Notes: generated by a model from the sequence alone, not told the origin. 14,866 bases of DNA from Syntrophaceae bacterium (GCA_014874425.1 JACWAG010000151.1:1-14866); one strand, 5' to 3'; numbered from the stretch's first letter, positions 5,023-13,107 are shown. A program made the numbers and translations.

Positions 5023-6936
5023 TCACCGGATAGGCAAGTAGACCCGTACTCTGACCCCACCGGTATGCCGGTTTTCTAAGGTTACGGCGCCGCCGTGCAA
5101 ACGAACAATATGCTCTACTAACGGAAGCCCCAAACCTAGTCCACTTTCTTTTCTGGAATAAAACGGCTTCATAGCGTTCTCGATTTCCTCTGACGTCATA
5201 CCTGGACCATCATCTTCAAACACGATCTCAGCAAATTCCAGTCGAGGCTCGGGGCCGTGCTTTATCTTCATCTTTCTTGTAGAAACCCATAAATGGCCAC
5301 CCCTGCTTATGGCTTCCATAGCATTTTTGATTATGTTCTGGAACGCTTGATTTATGAGAAATATATCTACTTTTGAGATTGGTAACTCCGGATCAAAAGA
5401 TGTAATAATTTCTAATGCGTCCAGATCCGTCCAACCCTTAAAAAGACGAAGCGTATTGTTAAGAATATCATTAATAGATTCAACACTTAATTTTAATTCA
5501 GGTATTCTGGTATATTGTATGAACTCATTAATCATTCGATTCATAAGTTCAACCCGTTCAGTGACCGTCTGAAAAAGTTCCTTTTTTTCAGATTCCGCGA
5601 TGTGTTCTTGTTGCAGAAGATGGAGGGCGTACACGAGGTTACTCAGAGGGTTCCTAATTTGGTGAGCTATGCCCGATGCAAGTTCTGCAAGCAACGCCAT
5701 ATTGCGGGATCGTTCGATTTCGTCAATGATCAGATCTGTTGTAGAAGATCTCCTGTTGCTGTTTGATGTGAAAGGTCTCCCAACATGGTCAATGAGAAAC
5801 TGCTGTGTTTTCTCCATGTCGAGTTTTTCTTTAGAAATAAGTTTGACTTGTCGTTCGAGGTCTCCCATGAGGGAGATATGCTCCAGAAAGAGGCCTATCA
5901 TATTCAATGTAATCATGAGCAGCCTCGCACCAGCAGGTTGATCCTGATTTTGCTGGAGTCCCAAAAAGCCCAGGCCCAACAATTCACCGTGATGATGAAG
6001 GGAAAACTCCAGAACGTTTTCAATCCTTTGGGACGCCAGATGGGCCTTTAGAGGCTCTGGAAAGCAAGGATTATCGTTTACGGATTGAACACTGAAGCAA
6101 TTCCATCCGGCGGATTTTCCAGATAACCGCATCTTGCTTTCGAAGTAAGGACTAAACCATGGATCCACACCCTTTTTCGGCTTCGATTTTGGCGATTGGA
6201 TTATTACACACTGTCGAGTCTCCGGGAAATAGATCACCCCTAATTTTGCTCTCACTAAGGGTAAAATGGTTTCGAGAGCATCTGTTAGCACATCTTCAAC
6301 GTTGTGCGATTGAACAATCGCGTTTGAAATTGTGCTTAAGCAATAAAGTTCCTTACTAAGATTGGAAACAAGTCCGCGTAAGACCCCCGTTGCCTTTTTT
6401 TCCTGATTCAAACAATTCTGCAAATGCCCAATACTTCGATCCATGAGCAATATAGTCACATTTTTAGTAAATTCTCTAAAGGCGTTCCGAATTGTCCTGT
6501 CCTGTTTTTGGGACAAAAAAAACAGCCCTCGACATTCAATTGTAACCATCCCTACCCAGCGATGCGGCAAATCCAGGTAATAATGAAATTGTGACCTTAG
6601 GACAAAAACCGGCCTTGAACTGCACTGAGCACTGGAGCGTCCTGAGAAATCTTCAGGTTCGTCTGTTTCAAAATTCCATGTTCCGTGATCATGAGTTTGC
6701 TTAGCGCGAATTATCGAGTGGTTATCACTGTCTCGTATAAAAAGCATAAGGCTTTTCGCCCCTAACCAATCCCCTAACTGTTTTAAGATTCGATCGGAAT
6801 ACCTTTCCAGTCTTCTTTGAGCTTCTCCTTCTAAGTCATAAGACATTTCGTCTGGCCTGTCCGAAGAAACGGTTTGGTCTTCGGTCGAGGATTCCTGACG
6901 AGTCAATTGCCGTGATTCCATTTCTTTAGAAAACAA
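5023..6936 (-). CDS. Soluble GAF-domain sensor histidine kinase
   Basis: A 637-residue cytoplasmic histidine kinase with no membrane span. Two GAF-like sensor regions precede the kinase core: a divergent one at about 40-170 and a clearer one at about 195-350. A coiled linker (about 358-415) follows. The HisKA H-box is SGIAHQIRNPL with phosphorylated His425. The ATPase domain has an N-box (Asn534, Asn538), the G1 box EDDGPGM (574-580) and the G2 box GLGLGL (599-604), all intact. GAF domains bind small ligands or cofactors; the signal cannot be read from sequence. The gene is 7 nt upstream of its response regulator and the pair lies upstream of the mta operon, suggesting control of methanol use. 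The start is uncertain: TTG 6936 has a weak AGG eight bases before it, whereas the predicted promoter starts RNA so close that ATG 6921 is equally likely. Confidence 0.9.
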   Translation of the reverse strand: MFSKEMESRQLTRQESSTEDQTVSSDRPDEMSYDLEGEAQRRLERYSDRILKQLGDWLGAKSLMLFIRDSDNHSIIRAKQTHDHGTWNFETDEPEDFSGRSSAQCSSRPVFVLRSQFHYYLDLPHRWVGMVTIECRGLFFLSQKQDRTIRNAFREFTKNVTILLMDRSIGHLQNCLNQEKKATGVLRGLVSNLSKELYCLSTISNAIVQSHNVEDVLTDALETILPLVRAKLGVIYFPETRQCVIIQSPKSKPKKGVDPWFSPYFESKMRLSGKSAGWNCFSVQSVNDNPCFPEPLKAHLASQRIENVLEFSLHHHGELLGLGFLGLQQNQDQPAGARLLMITLNMIGLFLEHISLMGDLERQVKLISKEKLDMEKTQQFLIDHVGRPFTSNSNRRSSTTDLIIDEIERSRNMALLAELASGIAHQIRNPLSNLVYALHLLQQEHIAESEKKELFQTVTERVELMNRMINEFIQYTRIPELKLSVESINDILNNTLRLFKGWTDLDALEIITSFDPELPISKVDIFLINQAFQNIIKNAMEAISRGGHLWVSTRKMKIKHGPEPRLEFAEIVFEDDGPGMTSEEIENAMKPFYSRKESGLGLGLPLVEHIVRLHGGAVTLENRHTGGVRVRVYLPIR

Positions 6937-6946
6937 TTGTTAACCT

Positions 6947-6976
6947 GTTATAAACAACCCGTTTGAGACAGTTCAA
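6947..6976 (-). promoter_or_regulatory. Possible sigma-70 promoter of the kinase/regulator pair
   Basis: The minus strand has TTGAAC (6976-6971), an 18-nt spacer and TATAAC (6952-6947). It predicts a start near 6940, only a few bases before the TTG candidate start of the kinase, which favours the ATG at 6921 if this promoter is the one used. Constitutive low-level expression of the sensor pair would be consistent with this. Confidence 0.4.
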
Positions 6977-7024
6977 GCTTGGTCCCCTGCCTTGCGATTG
7001 TTGAAGTCCCAGTCATTCAGAAAT

Positions 7025-7447
7025 CTAAATCGATTTTTCCCAACCTTGACCAAAGTCTGCAAGCGGCCTGACATTCTTGATTTCAAAAGTTAACGCCGCA
7101 TGTATCATTTTGTTGGCTGCTTCCGGCCCGACTTTTTCGGCGATAGCCGCTCGTATTTGATCGAGTTTTTGCCCGGAAGTTTCATGTTCTTTCATTTCCA
7201 CGTAAATACGAACACCTTTCCAATCTGTGACCGTTTTGCCGGGTTCCATAATTAGAAACACCGCATAAGGATTTTCAAGCAAATTTGAATAGGTGCGGTT
7301 TTTCCCAGTGCCCATTACGATGGTCTTTACATCGACCATACGAGGTGACCCAAAATATGCGGAATCAACGTTCCCTTTTGCGTCCGCCGTACTTAGTGTC
7401 CCTAACCTAGGCTGTTTATTGAAATATTCCATAAGATTTTTTGACAT
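7025..7447 (-). CDS. Pyridoxamine-phosphate-oxidase-fold flavoprotein
   Basis: A 140-residue protein of the split-barrel FMN-binding (PPOX-like) superfamily. The N-terminal part reads PRLGTLSTADAKGNVDSAYFGSP, the usual beta-strand pair of this fold. The GTGKNRTYSNLLENPYAVFLI stretch at about 46-66 matches the FMN-phosphate-binding and dimer region of small PPOX proteins. Members bind FMN or F420 and reduce varied substrates; the substrate here cannot be told. The start ATG 7447 has an AAAGGAG ribosome site; the longer open frame to 7501 has no such site. It is a single gene with its own candidate sigma-54 promoter, 88 nt upstream of the kinase, which has its own possible promoter. A role in methanol metabolism is not shown. 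Confidence 0.8.
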   Translation of the reverse strand: MSKNLMEYFNKQPRLGTLSTADAKGNVDSAYFGSPRMVDVKTIVMGTGKNRTYSNLLENPYAVFLIMEPGKTVTDWKGVRIYVEMKEHETSGQKLDQIRAAIAEKVGPEAANKMIHAALTFEIKNVRPLADFGQGWEKSI

Positions 7448-7516
7448 TGATAACTCCTTTTCGTTTGTAAAGATTGATAAATTTCGATTTCCCGCTACCA
7501 ACGGTATTTATTGACA

Positions 7517-7532
7517 TGCAAATAATGAGCCA
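7517..7532 (-). promoter_or_regulatory. Second candidate sigma-54 promoter, ahead of the flavoprotein gene
   Basis: The minus strand reads TGGCTC-ATTAT-TTGCA, one mismatch from TGGCAC-N5-TTGCA, with the invariant GG-N10-GC spacing. The start would fall near 7506, giving a leader of about 60 nt to ATG 7447. A 10-bp palindrome AGAGGCCTCT at 7643-7652 lies about 140 bp upstream and could be an activator site, but it does not resemble the mta dyad. Confidence 0.45.
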
Positions 7533-7684
7533 TTTACTGGCTGGCAAATGTTTTGGAACTGCGAAGCTTGTCAGGTTTGGCCGTTGAATTTTTAAGCATG
7601 TTTGTATTTGACGAATTTTGACTGAAAACCGTGGTGATTGCAAGAGGCCTCTGAATCTTAAATGTGTCCCAAGTCTCTGTCAGT

Positions 7685-8191
7685 CTAGTCAAGTAAAACC
7701 ATGGTATACCACGCGGGCAGCAGGTTTCCCCGAGCGTCAAATTCGACTTTGAACCCCAGAGGCTCAACAGTTTTAGCTATGTCAATTCCTAAGCCATCCA
7801 TTGACGGTCTCGCAAGGTGCGGAAATCTACAAGGATCAGGAAAAGCGCACTCTTCGCACTGAACACATAGGGCCATTCCAAACGCGAAGATGGCCCCATA
7901 TTGCATCATCGCTTCCTTTTCCAAAGCTAAAGTTATTTCCTGAGCAATCTTAGGATCTACACATTGGAGGACTATTGCGGTCTTATACTTTTCAAGCGAC
8001 CCTTTAAATTCGTCAATTGATATGCCTACATTTGGTTGACACGTCCAATATTTCCCCCATCGGCCACATCCGAAACGACATTTCAATAGTGAACGCGAAT
8101 CCAATACTATGTCCCTTACGCTCATAAGTTTCGCGTCCGTAGCTCCTTTTGATTTAGCGTATTGGACCAGGTTTTCAAACGACTGTTCCAA
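7685..8191 (-). CDS. DUF2284 cysteine-rich predicted metal-binding protein
   Basis: A 168-residue protein of the DUF2284 family, which occurs mainly in anaerobes and has no established function. Seven cysteines fall in two clusters: Cys38, Cys42 and Cys51 (in CRFGCGRWGKYWTCQPN), then Cys109, Cys112, Cys115 and Cys121 (in CVQCEECAFPDPC). The second cluster resembles an Fe-S or zinc knuckle. The WTCQPN motif after the first cluster is the family hallmark. Translation seems to start at TTG 8191, which has a strong GGAGGAG ribosome site; there is no upstream ATG in frame. The gene stands alone with its own promoter and operator-like dyad just upstream, so it is probably regulated separately from its neighbours. 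No signal peptide or membrane segment is present. Confidence 0.83.
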   Translation of the reverse strand: MEQSFENLVQYAKSKGATDAKLMSVRDIVLDSRSLLKCRFGCGRWGKYWTCQPNVGISIDEFKGSLEKYKTAIVLQCVDPKIAQEITLALEKEAMMQYGAIFAFGMALCVQCEECAFPDPCRFPHLARPSMDGLGIDIAKTVEPLGFKVEFDARGNLLPAWYTMVLLD

Positions 8192-8239
8192 GATCTCCTC
8201 CTATTGTCGGGTAAATTACTACCAATATTTAGCATACGT

Positions 8240-8271
8240 ATTTTAGTCATCTTGATACACCTGATCAAGAT
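8240..8271 (-). promoter_or_regulatory. Sigma-70-like promoter with overlapping operator dyad for the DUF2284 gene
   Basis: The minus strand carries TTGATC (8268-8263), a 17-nt spacer and TAAAAT (8245-8240), giving a start near 8233 and a leader of about 40 nt. An 8-bp perfect inverted repeat, ATCTTGAT (8249-8256) and ATCAAGAT (8264-8271) with a 7-nt spacer, covers the -35 element and half the spacer. This is a typical repressor position. The arm spacing does not fit FNR (TTGAT-N4-ATCAA). Confidence 0.5.
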
Positions 8272-8358
8272 TAGCTATACAATACGAGCAGTCTTCACCT
8301 AGAAAGAAATTTTGAAAAGGTAATTAGGCTTTGCCTTTGGGGTTTGTGGCTTCGCTCG

Positions 8359-8411
8359 AAAAAATAGCGGCAATCATCAGATCTGAAGCCCGTGTATTCT
8401 ATCGACCGCTA
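8359..8411 (-). terminator. Weak candidate terminator after the LptG gene
   Basis: About 15 nt after the LptG stop, the minus strand can pair TAGCGG with CCGCTA across a loop of about 34 nt, followed at once by a run of six T (8364-8359). The stem is short and the loop long, so this is a marginal intrinsic terminator. Nothing else of note was seen in the 8192-8425 gap beyond the DUF2284 promoter. Confidence 0.25.
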
Positions 8412-8425
8412 CCTGCCCCTCGAAT

Positions 8426-9508
8426 TCATGTGCTGGCGTTTAAAAGCATTATGCTTGCGGCAAGGCCAAACAATGTATTAGCGGCCCAAGCGGCTACGAT
8501 AGGAGGAATATAGCCCCCGTGCCCCAATGCAATGAACATGGTATGGAGGATCCAATAACTGAATGCGATTACGAGTGATCCTGCAAGTCCTATAGCGACC
8601 CCTCCACCCCTTGGTCCAACACGTACAGCGAATGGAACACTTAACGCCGCCATTATAAGACACACAAGCGGAAACGCGATTTTGTCATGCCAATCAACCA
8701 GATAACGGGTTGGTGTTCGTCCCTCGGCGTTCAACTGGTCTATAAGCTCTCCCAGTTGGGTGAGGTTCATTTCTTTTGTGGGAGTTTCTCCTTTTTCGAA
8801 ATCCCCCGGGGTTTTGTTTAATGGCCCCTTCATCGAAGGAATCATGTCTACAACGAACCTGCCATCTGGCCTCTCGGTCGTGCGATTGACTCCATAGAAA
8901 GTCCATTGATCTTTCCACCACCTTGCCTTATCCGCAAAGAGCTTTTCAACAAAATTGAAATCGGAGTCCCATTGCACGACTGATATTTTTTCCAAGGTGT
9001 TGTTGGGCTTGTCAAATTTTCTGATGTGAGTGATCGAATCTGGTCCTTTAAGCCATATCTGGTCGAAATGAACAAAAGTGGTTTGCTTTTTACCGGCGAT
9101 CTCAACATTTTGAATATATTCACTATAACGGTTTGACCACGGAATAATGGTCTCGTTGGCCAGAAACATTACAGCGGACCCGATCACACCAACCAGAATC
9201 AGAGGCCGGGCTATGCTGATAGCGTCAACACCCCCAGCCTGCATGGCAATCAATTCCGAATGCTTGGCCATCGTCAGAAGTGAAAGCATTCCCGCCAACA
9301 AAATCGCCATGGGAAGAGTGAAAAAAAGATAACCTGGTATTTTGACCAGAAAATATTTCAGCATCAACATACCTGGAGGATTGTATTGAAAATAATATTT
9401 TATCTTGTCGGTGATTTCTATCAGTAGAAAAACGAAAACAAATACAATGAGGCAGATGACGAATATTTTTAGGAACTCTCGTATAATGTATCTGTCAAGG
9501 ATCTTCAA
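8426..9508 (-). CDS. lptG: LptG/LptF-family LPS export permease
   Basis: An inner-membrane permease of the YjgP/YjgQ family, 360 residues, the normal length. With LptF and the ATPase LptB it extracts lipopolysaccharide from the inner membrane for transport to the cell surface. The family N-terminus MKILDRYIIREFLK is followed by hydrophobic segments near 14-34, 48-78 and 97-118. A periplasmic jellyroll-like domain (about 120-270) follows, then C-terminal segments near 272-292, 301-325 and 333-356. The LSLLTMAKHSELIAMQAGG stretch at about 75-93 is the coupling region. The family does not separate LptF from LptG cleanly; I favour LptG from the N-terminal pattern. Translation appears to start at TTG 9508, with a poor ribosome site (GGACGA). 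It is the last gene of a glycan operon, 25 nt after the epimerase; no lptF is adjacent. Confidence 0.85.
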   Translation of the reverse strand: MKILDRYIIREFLKIFVICLIVFVFVFLLIEITDKIKYYFQYNPPGMLMLKYFLVKIPGYLFFTLPMAILLAGMLSLLTMAKHSELIAMQAGGVDAISIARPLILVGVIGSAVMFLANETIIPWSNRYSEYIQNVEIAGKKQTTFVHFDQIWLKGPDSITHIRKFDKPNNTLEKISVVQWDSDFNFVEKLFADKARWWKDQWTFYGVNRTTERPDGRFVVDMIPSMKGPLNKTPGDFEKGETPTKEMNLTQLGELIDQLNAEGRTPTRYLVDWHDKIAFPLVCLIMAALSVPFAVRVGPRGGGVAIGLAGSLVIAFSYWILHTMFIALGHGGYIPPIVAAWAANTLFGLAASIMLLNAST

Positions 9509-9533
9509 AGCTGTTTTCGTCCATCTGTTTTCA

Positions 9534-10505
9534 TTAACCGGTTGACCCCATGAGACGTGATTCGAGCAACCAGTCGTTTTTCAATAGATACCTGGCTGTA
9601 CGTCGAATACCTTCTTCTATCGATACTTGGGGCTCGAAACCTGCCGATCTAATTTTGGTAATATCAAGATGAACAAATGGACTATCTCCAATCCATCCTC
9701 TTGAGCCGCCAGTATAACGAAACTCGACGTCTTTGAGTCCCATTTCTTCGACTACTATTGACGCCAGCCGTATGACATTCATGAAATCTTCGTGGCCCAG
9801 GTTTAATACGTTTTTGGGTTCGCGAATGTTCTTTAATGCAAGAAAAATTCCCTCTACCCCATCTTGAACATGGAGATATGACTTCCTCTGGTTTCCATCT
9901 CCAAGGATCTCAAGTTCGGTTGGGTTCGCCTTGAGCTTCCTGATAAAATCATAAACCACGCCGTGCGAGTATCTTTCTCCTATCCAGGACACAAAACGGA
10001 ACATATAACAGCGGGTCCCGAAATATTCGCAATAAGCCTGAATCATGGCCTCAGCGGCCAACTTGGAAGCCCCATAAAGTGACGTTTGTAGTGGAGCGTA
10101 AGTCTCGGGGGTAGGAAAGACATCCGGTTCGCCATACACCGTAGCGGAACTGGTAAAGACCAGTTCAGGAATTTGGTTCATCCTAACGGCTTCAAGCACG
10201 TTGTGAGTACCAATGATGTTCTGTTGGAGGTCTATATGAGTATTGGCTTTGCCGCCTCGAACGTCCGCGTTTGCAGCGAGATGAAAAACCAACTCGGCGT
10301 CCTTCATGGACCGGACAAGCTTTGGGTAATCCAGGATGTCGCCAACTACCAATTGCAGTCGATTATGGTTCAATCCCAATCGCAAGTGGCGTTCAAAGCC
10401 CGTGGAAAGGTTATCGTAAACCACGACATCGTAGTCTCTGCGAATAAGTTCGTCAACAATATGACTTCCTATAAAACCTGCTCCACCAGTGACAAGGGCC
10501 TTCAT
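9534..10505 (-). CDS. NAD-dependent sugar-nucleotide epimerase/dehydratase (GalE-like extended SDR)
   Basis: An extended short-chain dehydrogenase/reductase of 323 residues. The Rossmann NAD motif GGAGFIGSH is at 7-15, DNLSTG at 31-36, the active-site serine region TSSATVYGE at 118-126 and the catalytic YxxxK as Tyr144-Lys148. These are the features of UDP-hexose 4-epimerases and related nucleotide-sugar enzymes. The exact substrate (UDP-glucose, UDP-GlcNAc, or a 4,6-dehydratase substrate) cannot be decided by eye. It starts at ATG 10505 with AAAGG six bases upstream. It sits 27 nt after the glycosyltransferase gene and 25 nt before the LPS permease gene. It therefore probably supplies an activated sugar for lipid-linked glycan or LPS modification in the same operon. 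Confidence 0.87.
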   Translation of the reverse strand: MKALVTGGAGFIGSHIVDELIRRDYDVVVYDNLSTGFERHLRLGLNHNRLQLVVGDILDYPKLVRSMKDAELVFHLAANADVRGGKANTHIDLQQNIIGTHNVLEAVRMNQIPELVFTSSATVYGEPDVFPTPETYAPLQTSLYGASKLAAEAMIQAYCEYFGTRCYMFRFVSWIGERYSHGVVYDFIRKLKANPTELEILGDGNQRKSYLHVQDGVEGIFLALKNIREPKNVLNLGHEDFMNVIRLASIVVEEMGLKDVEFRYTGGSRGWIGDSPFVHLDITKIRSAGFEPQVSIEEGIRRTARYLLKNDWLLESRLMGSTG

Positions 10506-10532
10506 GTCAAACCTTTACTATTTGGGGAAAGC

Positions 10533-11525
10533 TTAAGCTTTAACTTCATCCGTAGACAACTTTCGGGAAAGTTTCGCGGATTCCACGAGTTCGTCGACGA
10601 TATAAAGAGGCCGGTCTCTCGAATCCTCATAACAACGCAAGACGTATTCACCTACCACTCCGAGGCAACTGATGGAGACGCCAAAAAATGTCCATCCGAA
10701 AGGAAATAAACCAAGAAGGAGCCAGTTGTATCCGAATCCTCTCGCAAGACCGTAGATGGTCCACAGGATGGTCGTGATGATTCCGACAAAGAAAATCCCC
10801 AGGCCTAAAGCCATGACCATTCTAATAGGAGCTTTGGAAAAAGGAATTATTCCATCCAACGCTATGCCGACGGCGCCGAAAACCGATATTTGAGTTCTTC
10901 CAGTTAACCTGGGGTCTCGTTCAAACGGTATAACCGCTGTCTTGAAACCGACGAGAGCGGTGAGGCCTCGCAAGAATCCATGCCTTTCATTTATCCTGCA
11001 TATTTCATCTACAACCCGTTTATCCAACAGTCGGAAGTCCCCAGTGTTTCTGGGAACCTTAACTTCCGAAAATTTATCCAGGATCCAATAAAACAACTCT
11101 GCGGCCTTCAGATAAAGAAAATTTTCCCCTTGTCGCGAAGTCCTCTGGGCTATAACAACTAAGGCGCCTTCACGCCATTTTTCAATCATTGTTCCGATCA
11201 GCTCAGGAGGGTCCTGCAAGTCTGAGTCAATAACAATTGTGGCGTCCCCGAGGCAGTGACGGAGTCCTGCCATCAGTGAAACGGGCTTTCCAAAGCGCCG
11301 CGAGAATTTTACCAAGCGTATAGGGAAATTTGCCTTAATCATTTCCAGAATTTTTTCTTCCGTTCGGTCGGCGCAGGGATCCAGAGCGAACACCAGTTCC
11401 CAATCGAGGCGCAGTTTGTCAAAAACCTCACCAAGTCTTTGGACTAAGGGGACCACGTTCCTTTCTTCGTTATAAATAGGCGCTATTACGCTTATCAAAG
11501 GATTGTTTTTTTGACTGGATGACAA
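10533..11525 (-). CDS. Membrane-bound family 2 glycosyltransferase (GtrB/DPM1-like)
   Basis: A 330-residue polyprenyl-phosphate glycosyltransferase. The GT-A catalytic domain occupies about 10-225: SVIAPIYNEERNV at 12-24, the DSDLQDPPE metal and substrate motif at 100-108, and the FSRRFGKPVSLMAGL block at 74-88. Two membrane spans follow (about 234-259 and 267-293), then the GEYVLRCYEDSRDRPLYIVDE tail typical of GtrB and ArnC relatives. Such enzymes move a sugar from a nucleotide donor to undecaprenyl phosphate on the cytoplasmic face, for later flipping and transfer to O-antigen or lipid A. Translation seems to begin at TTG 11525, with GGAG ten bases upstream. It is the first gene of the operon shared with the epimerase and LptG genes. 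The family is firm; the sugar is unknown. Confidence 0.88.
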   Translation of the reverse strand: MSSSQKNNPLISVIAPIYNEERNVVPLVQRLGEVFDKLRLDWELVFALDPCADRTEEKILEMIKANFPIRLVKFSRRFGKPVSLMAGLRHCLGDATIVIDSDLQDPPELIGTMIEKWREGALVVIAQRTSRQGENFLYLKAAELFYWILDKFSEVKVPRNTGDFRLLDKRVVDEICRINERHGFLRGLTALVGFKTAVIPFERDPRLTGRTQISVFGAVGIALDGIIPFSKAPIRMVMALGLGIFFVGIITTILWTIYGLARGFGYNWLLLGLFPFGWTFFGVSISCLGVVGEYVLRCYEDSRDRPLYIVDELVESAKLSRKLSTDEVKA

Positions 11526-11681
11526 GAGGGATTTTCTCCAAATTAATTTTGAAATCCGGAAATGTAGAAAAGACCCCTAACAGAATCTGACAACACGTTC
11601 AAGAAAAATGAATCTAAAGGGCTTCCAGGGATTTCATTAACTTCCCTTTTGCCGTGCGCCGAAGTATAATAAAAAAGTTAG

Positions 11682-11711
11682 TTGACAGTGTCCATTCCGC
11701 TAGGATTTGAT
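11682..11711 (+). promoter_or_regulatory. Possible sigma-70 promoter for tig-clpP-clpX
   Basis: In the 240-nt gap between the divergent glycosyltransferase and tig genes, TTGACA (11682-11687), an 18-nt spacer and TTTGAT (11706-11711) would start RNA about 48 nt before the tig ATG. A separate TATAAT at 11665-11670 has only a poor -35. No heat-shock operator such as CIRCE was seen. Confidence 0.35.
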
Positions 11712-11765
11712 TTCAGATCTTGTGACCCCATCGGTGTGGCAAAATATTATTGTGAAAGAGGAGTC

Positions 11766-13085
11766 ATGACAAACATTCAGGTTGAAGATTTAAGCGCTGT
11801 CAGAAAAAAAGTGACTTTCGAAGTTCCGCAGGATCGAGTATCGGAAACACTTGAAGCGCAGTACAAGGACCTTAAAAAAAATGCCCAGATCAAGGGATTT
11901 CGCAGAGGAAAGGTCCCGATGGAGATCATAAAGAACCTATTCAAGGAACAGGTTCATAGTGATACAGCTAAAAAGATAATTGAAGACACATTCGAGCTAG
12001 GGTTGGACGAAAAGAAAATCAAGCCTATTACAGTTATTAATTTGGATCAGGAGCCTTTAGACCCTGAAAAGCCGTTTGTTTACACGGTTGAAATAGAAGC
12101 GCCTCCTGAATTGGACGTGCAGGGATTTAGGGAGATATCACTTAACAAGATCGTTCGTGAGGTTAATGAAAGCGATATAGACGAGCGTATTGAAGTGATC
12201 CGTCAGCGGCACGCGAAGCTGGCGCCAATCCCTGAAGGTAATGGGATCAAGGATGGAGACCACCTGGTGGTTGACGTTGAAGCTGTTGCGGACGGAGAAA
12301 TCATTAAGTCCCTGAGTGTCAAAGATTATCATCTTGAGATGGGCAGGAACTTCTATCTACCTGACTTTGACTCCAATTTGATTGGTTTGAAACTCGGGGA
12401 ACCAGTTACCCTTAGTCACACTCTGGCGGAAGACTTTCCCCGAAAAGAACTGGCTGGCAAATCCGCCACTTTTACTGTGACAATCAAGGAAGCTAAAGAG
12501 CGATTAATTCCTGAGTTGAACGACGAACTGGCCAAAGACTTGGGCCAAATTGAGTCGTTGGAGGACCTGAAGAAACAGGTTTCTCAAGACCTTAGAGACT
12601 CTTATGATATGGATATCAAAGAGGACCTCAGAAAACAGATTGTTGAGAAGATCATCGAAGCTAATCCCTTTGAGGCTCCTGAATCATTGGTTGAATCCAG
12701 AATTGACGGTATAATTATGGGCGCTAGGGAGAACCTGGCTCGTCAGGGAATCGACATGAAAAGGTTCCCACTTCCGGACAAGGCCCAGCGTGATTCAATA
12801 AGACCCAAGGCGGAAGAACAAGTCAAAGCGGCCCTTATAATCAAGGCCATAGGAGAAAAGGAAGAGATTCTCGTTAATCAAGAAGATATTGACGCTGAGA
12901 TTGAAAAACGGGCCAAATTTTTTGGGTGGTCTCCTGACTTTTTTAGAGATCAATTGGAAGAAAATGACAGGATGGAGGATTTCAAATCTTCCTTACTCGA
13001 AGACAAGATTTATTTATTTATTGAACAGCAGGCGGACATAACCGAAGTTCCGTATTCGGCGGAAAAGCCTGAAACGAGCGAATAA
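11766..13085 (+). CDS. tig: Trigger factor, ribosome-associated chaperone and prolyl isomerase
   Basis: Trigger factor binds ribosomal protein L23 at the exit tunnel and shelters nascent chains. The 439-residue protein has the N-terminal ribosome-binding domain with the signature GFRRGKVP at 44-51, a central FKBP-type isomerase domain (about 150-245) and a long helical C-terminal chaperone domain. I chose ATG 11766, which has GAGGAG just upstream and gives the canonical short N-terminus; the open frame reaches back to a TTG at 11682, but that lies in the promoter region. The gene is first in a tig-clpP-clpX block, the standard bacterial arrangement, 22 nt before clpP. Length and domain order are ordinary. 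Confidence 0.97.
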   Translation: MTNIQVEDLSAVRKKVTFEVPQDRVSETLEAQYKDLKKNAQIKGFRRGKVPMEIIKNLFKEQVHSDTAKKIIEDTFELGLDEKKIKPITVINLDQEPLDPEKPFVYTVEIEAPPELDVQGFREISLNKIVREVNESDIDERIEVIRQRHAKLAPIPEGNGIKDGDHLVVDVEAVADGEIIKSLSVKDYHLEMGRNFYLPDFDSNLIGLKLGEPVTLSHTLAEDFPRKELAGKSATFTVTIKEAKERLIPELNDELAKDLGQIESLEDLKKQVSQDLRDSYDMDIKEDLRKQIVEKIIEANPFEAPESLVESRIDGIIMGARENLARQGIDMKRFPLPDKAQRDSIRPKAEEQVKAALIIKAIGEKEEILVNQEDIDAEIEKRAKFFGWSPDFFRDQLEENDRMEDFKSSLLEDKIYLFIEQQADITEVPYSAEKPETSE

Positions 13086-13107
13086 TCAGAAAAGAGAGTG
13101 ATCAAAA

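Noticed and set aside
7443..7452. GACATTGATA at the flavoprotein start resembling the mta dyad half-site
   Set aside because: It overlaps the start codon, is a single imperfect copy and has no inverted partner, so chance is likely.
7531..7550. Inverted repeat CATTT/AAATG next to the second sigma-54 candidate
   Set aside because: A 5-bp stem with a 10-nt loop is too weak to claim as an operator.
7416..7767. Two minus-strand ORFs of 75-77 codons around the flavoprotein start and the gap upstream
   Set aside because: They overlap the real genes out of frame and their products show no recognisable domain; one runs through the candidate sigma-54 promoter.
10173..10709. 178-codon plus-strand ORF opposite the epimerase and glycosyltransferase genes
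   Set aside because: It spans the junction of two convincing minus-strand genes, and its product has no recognisable domain.
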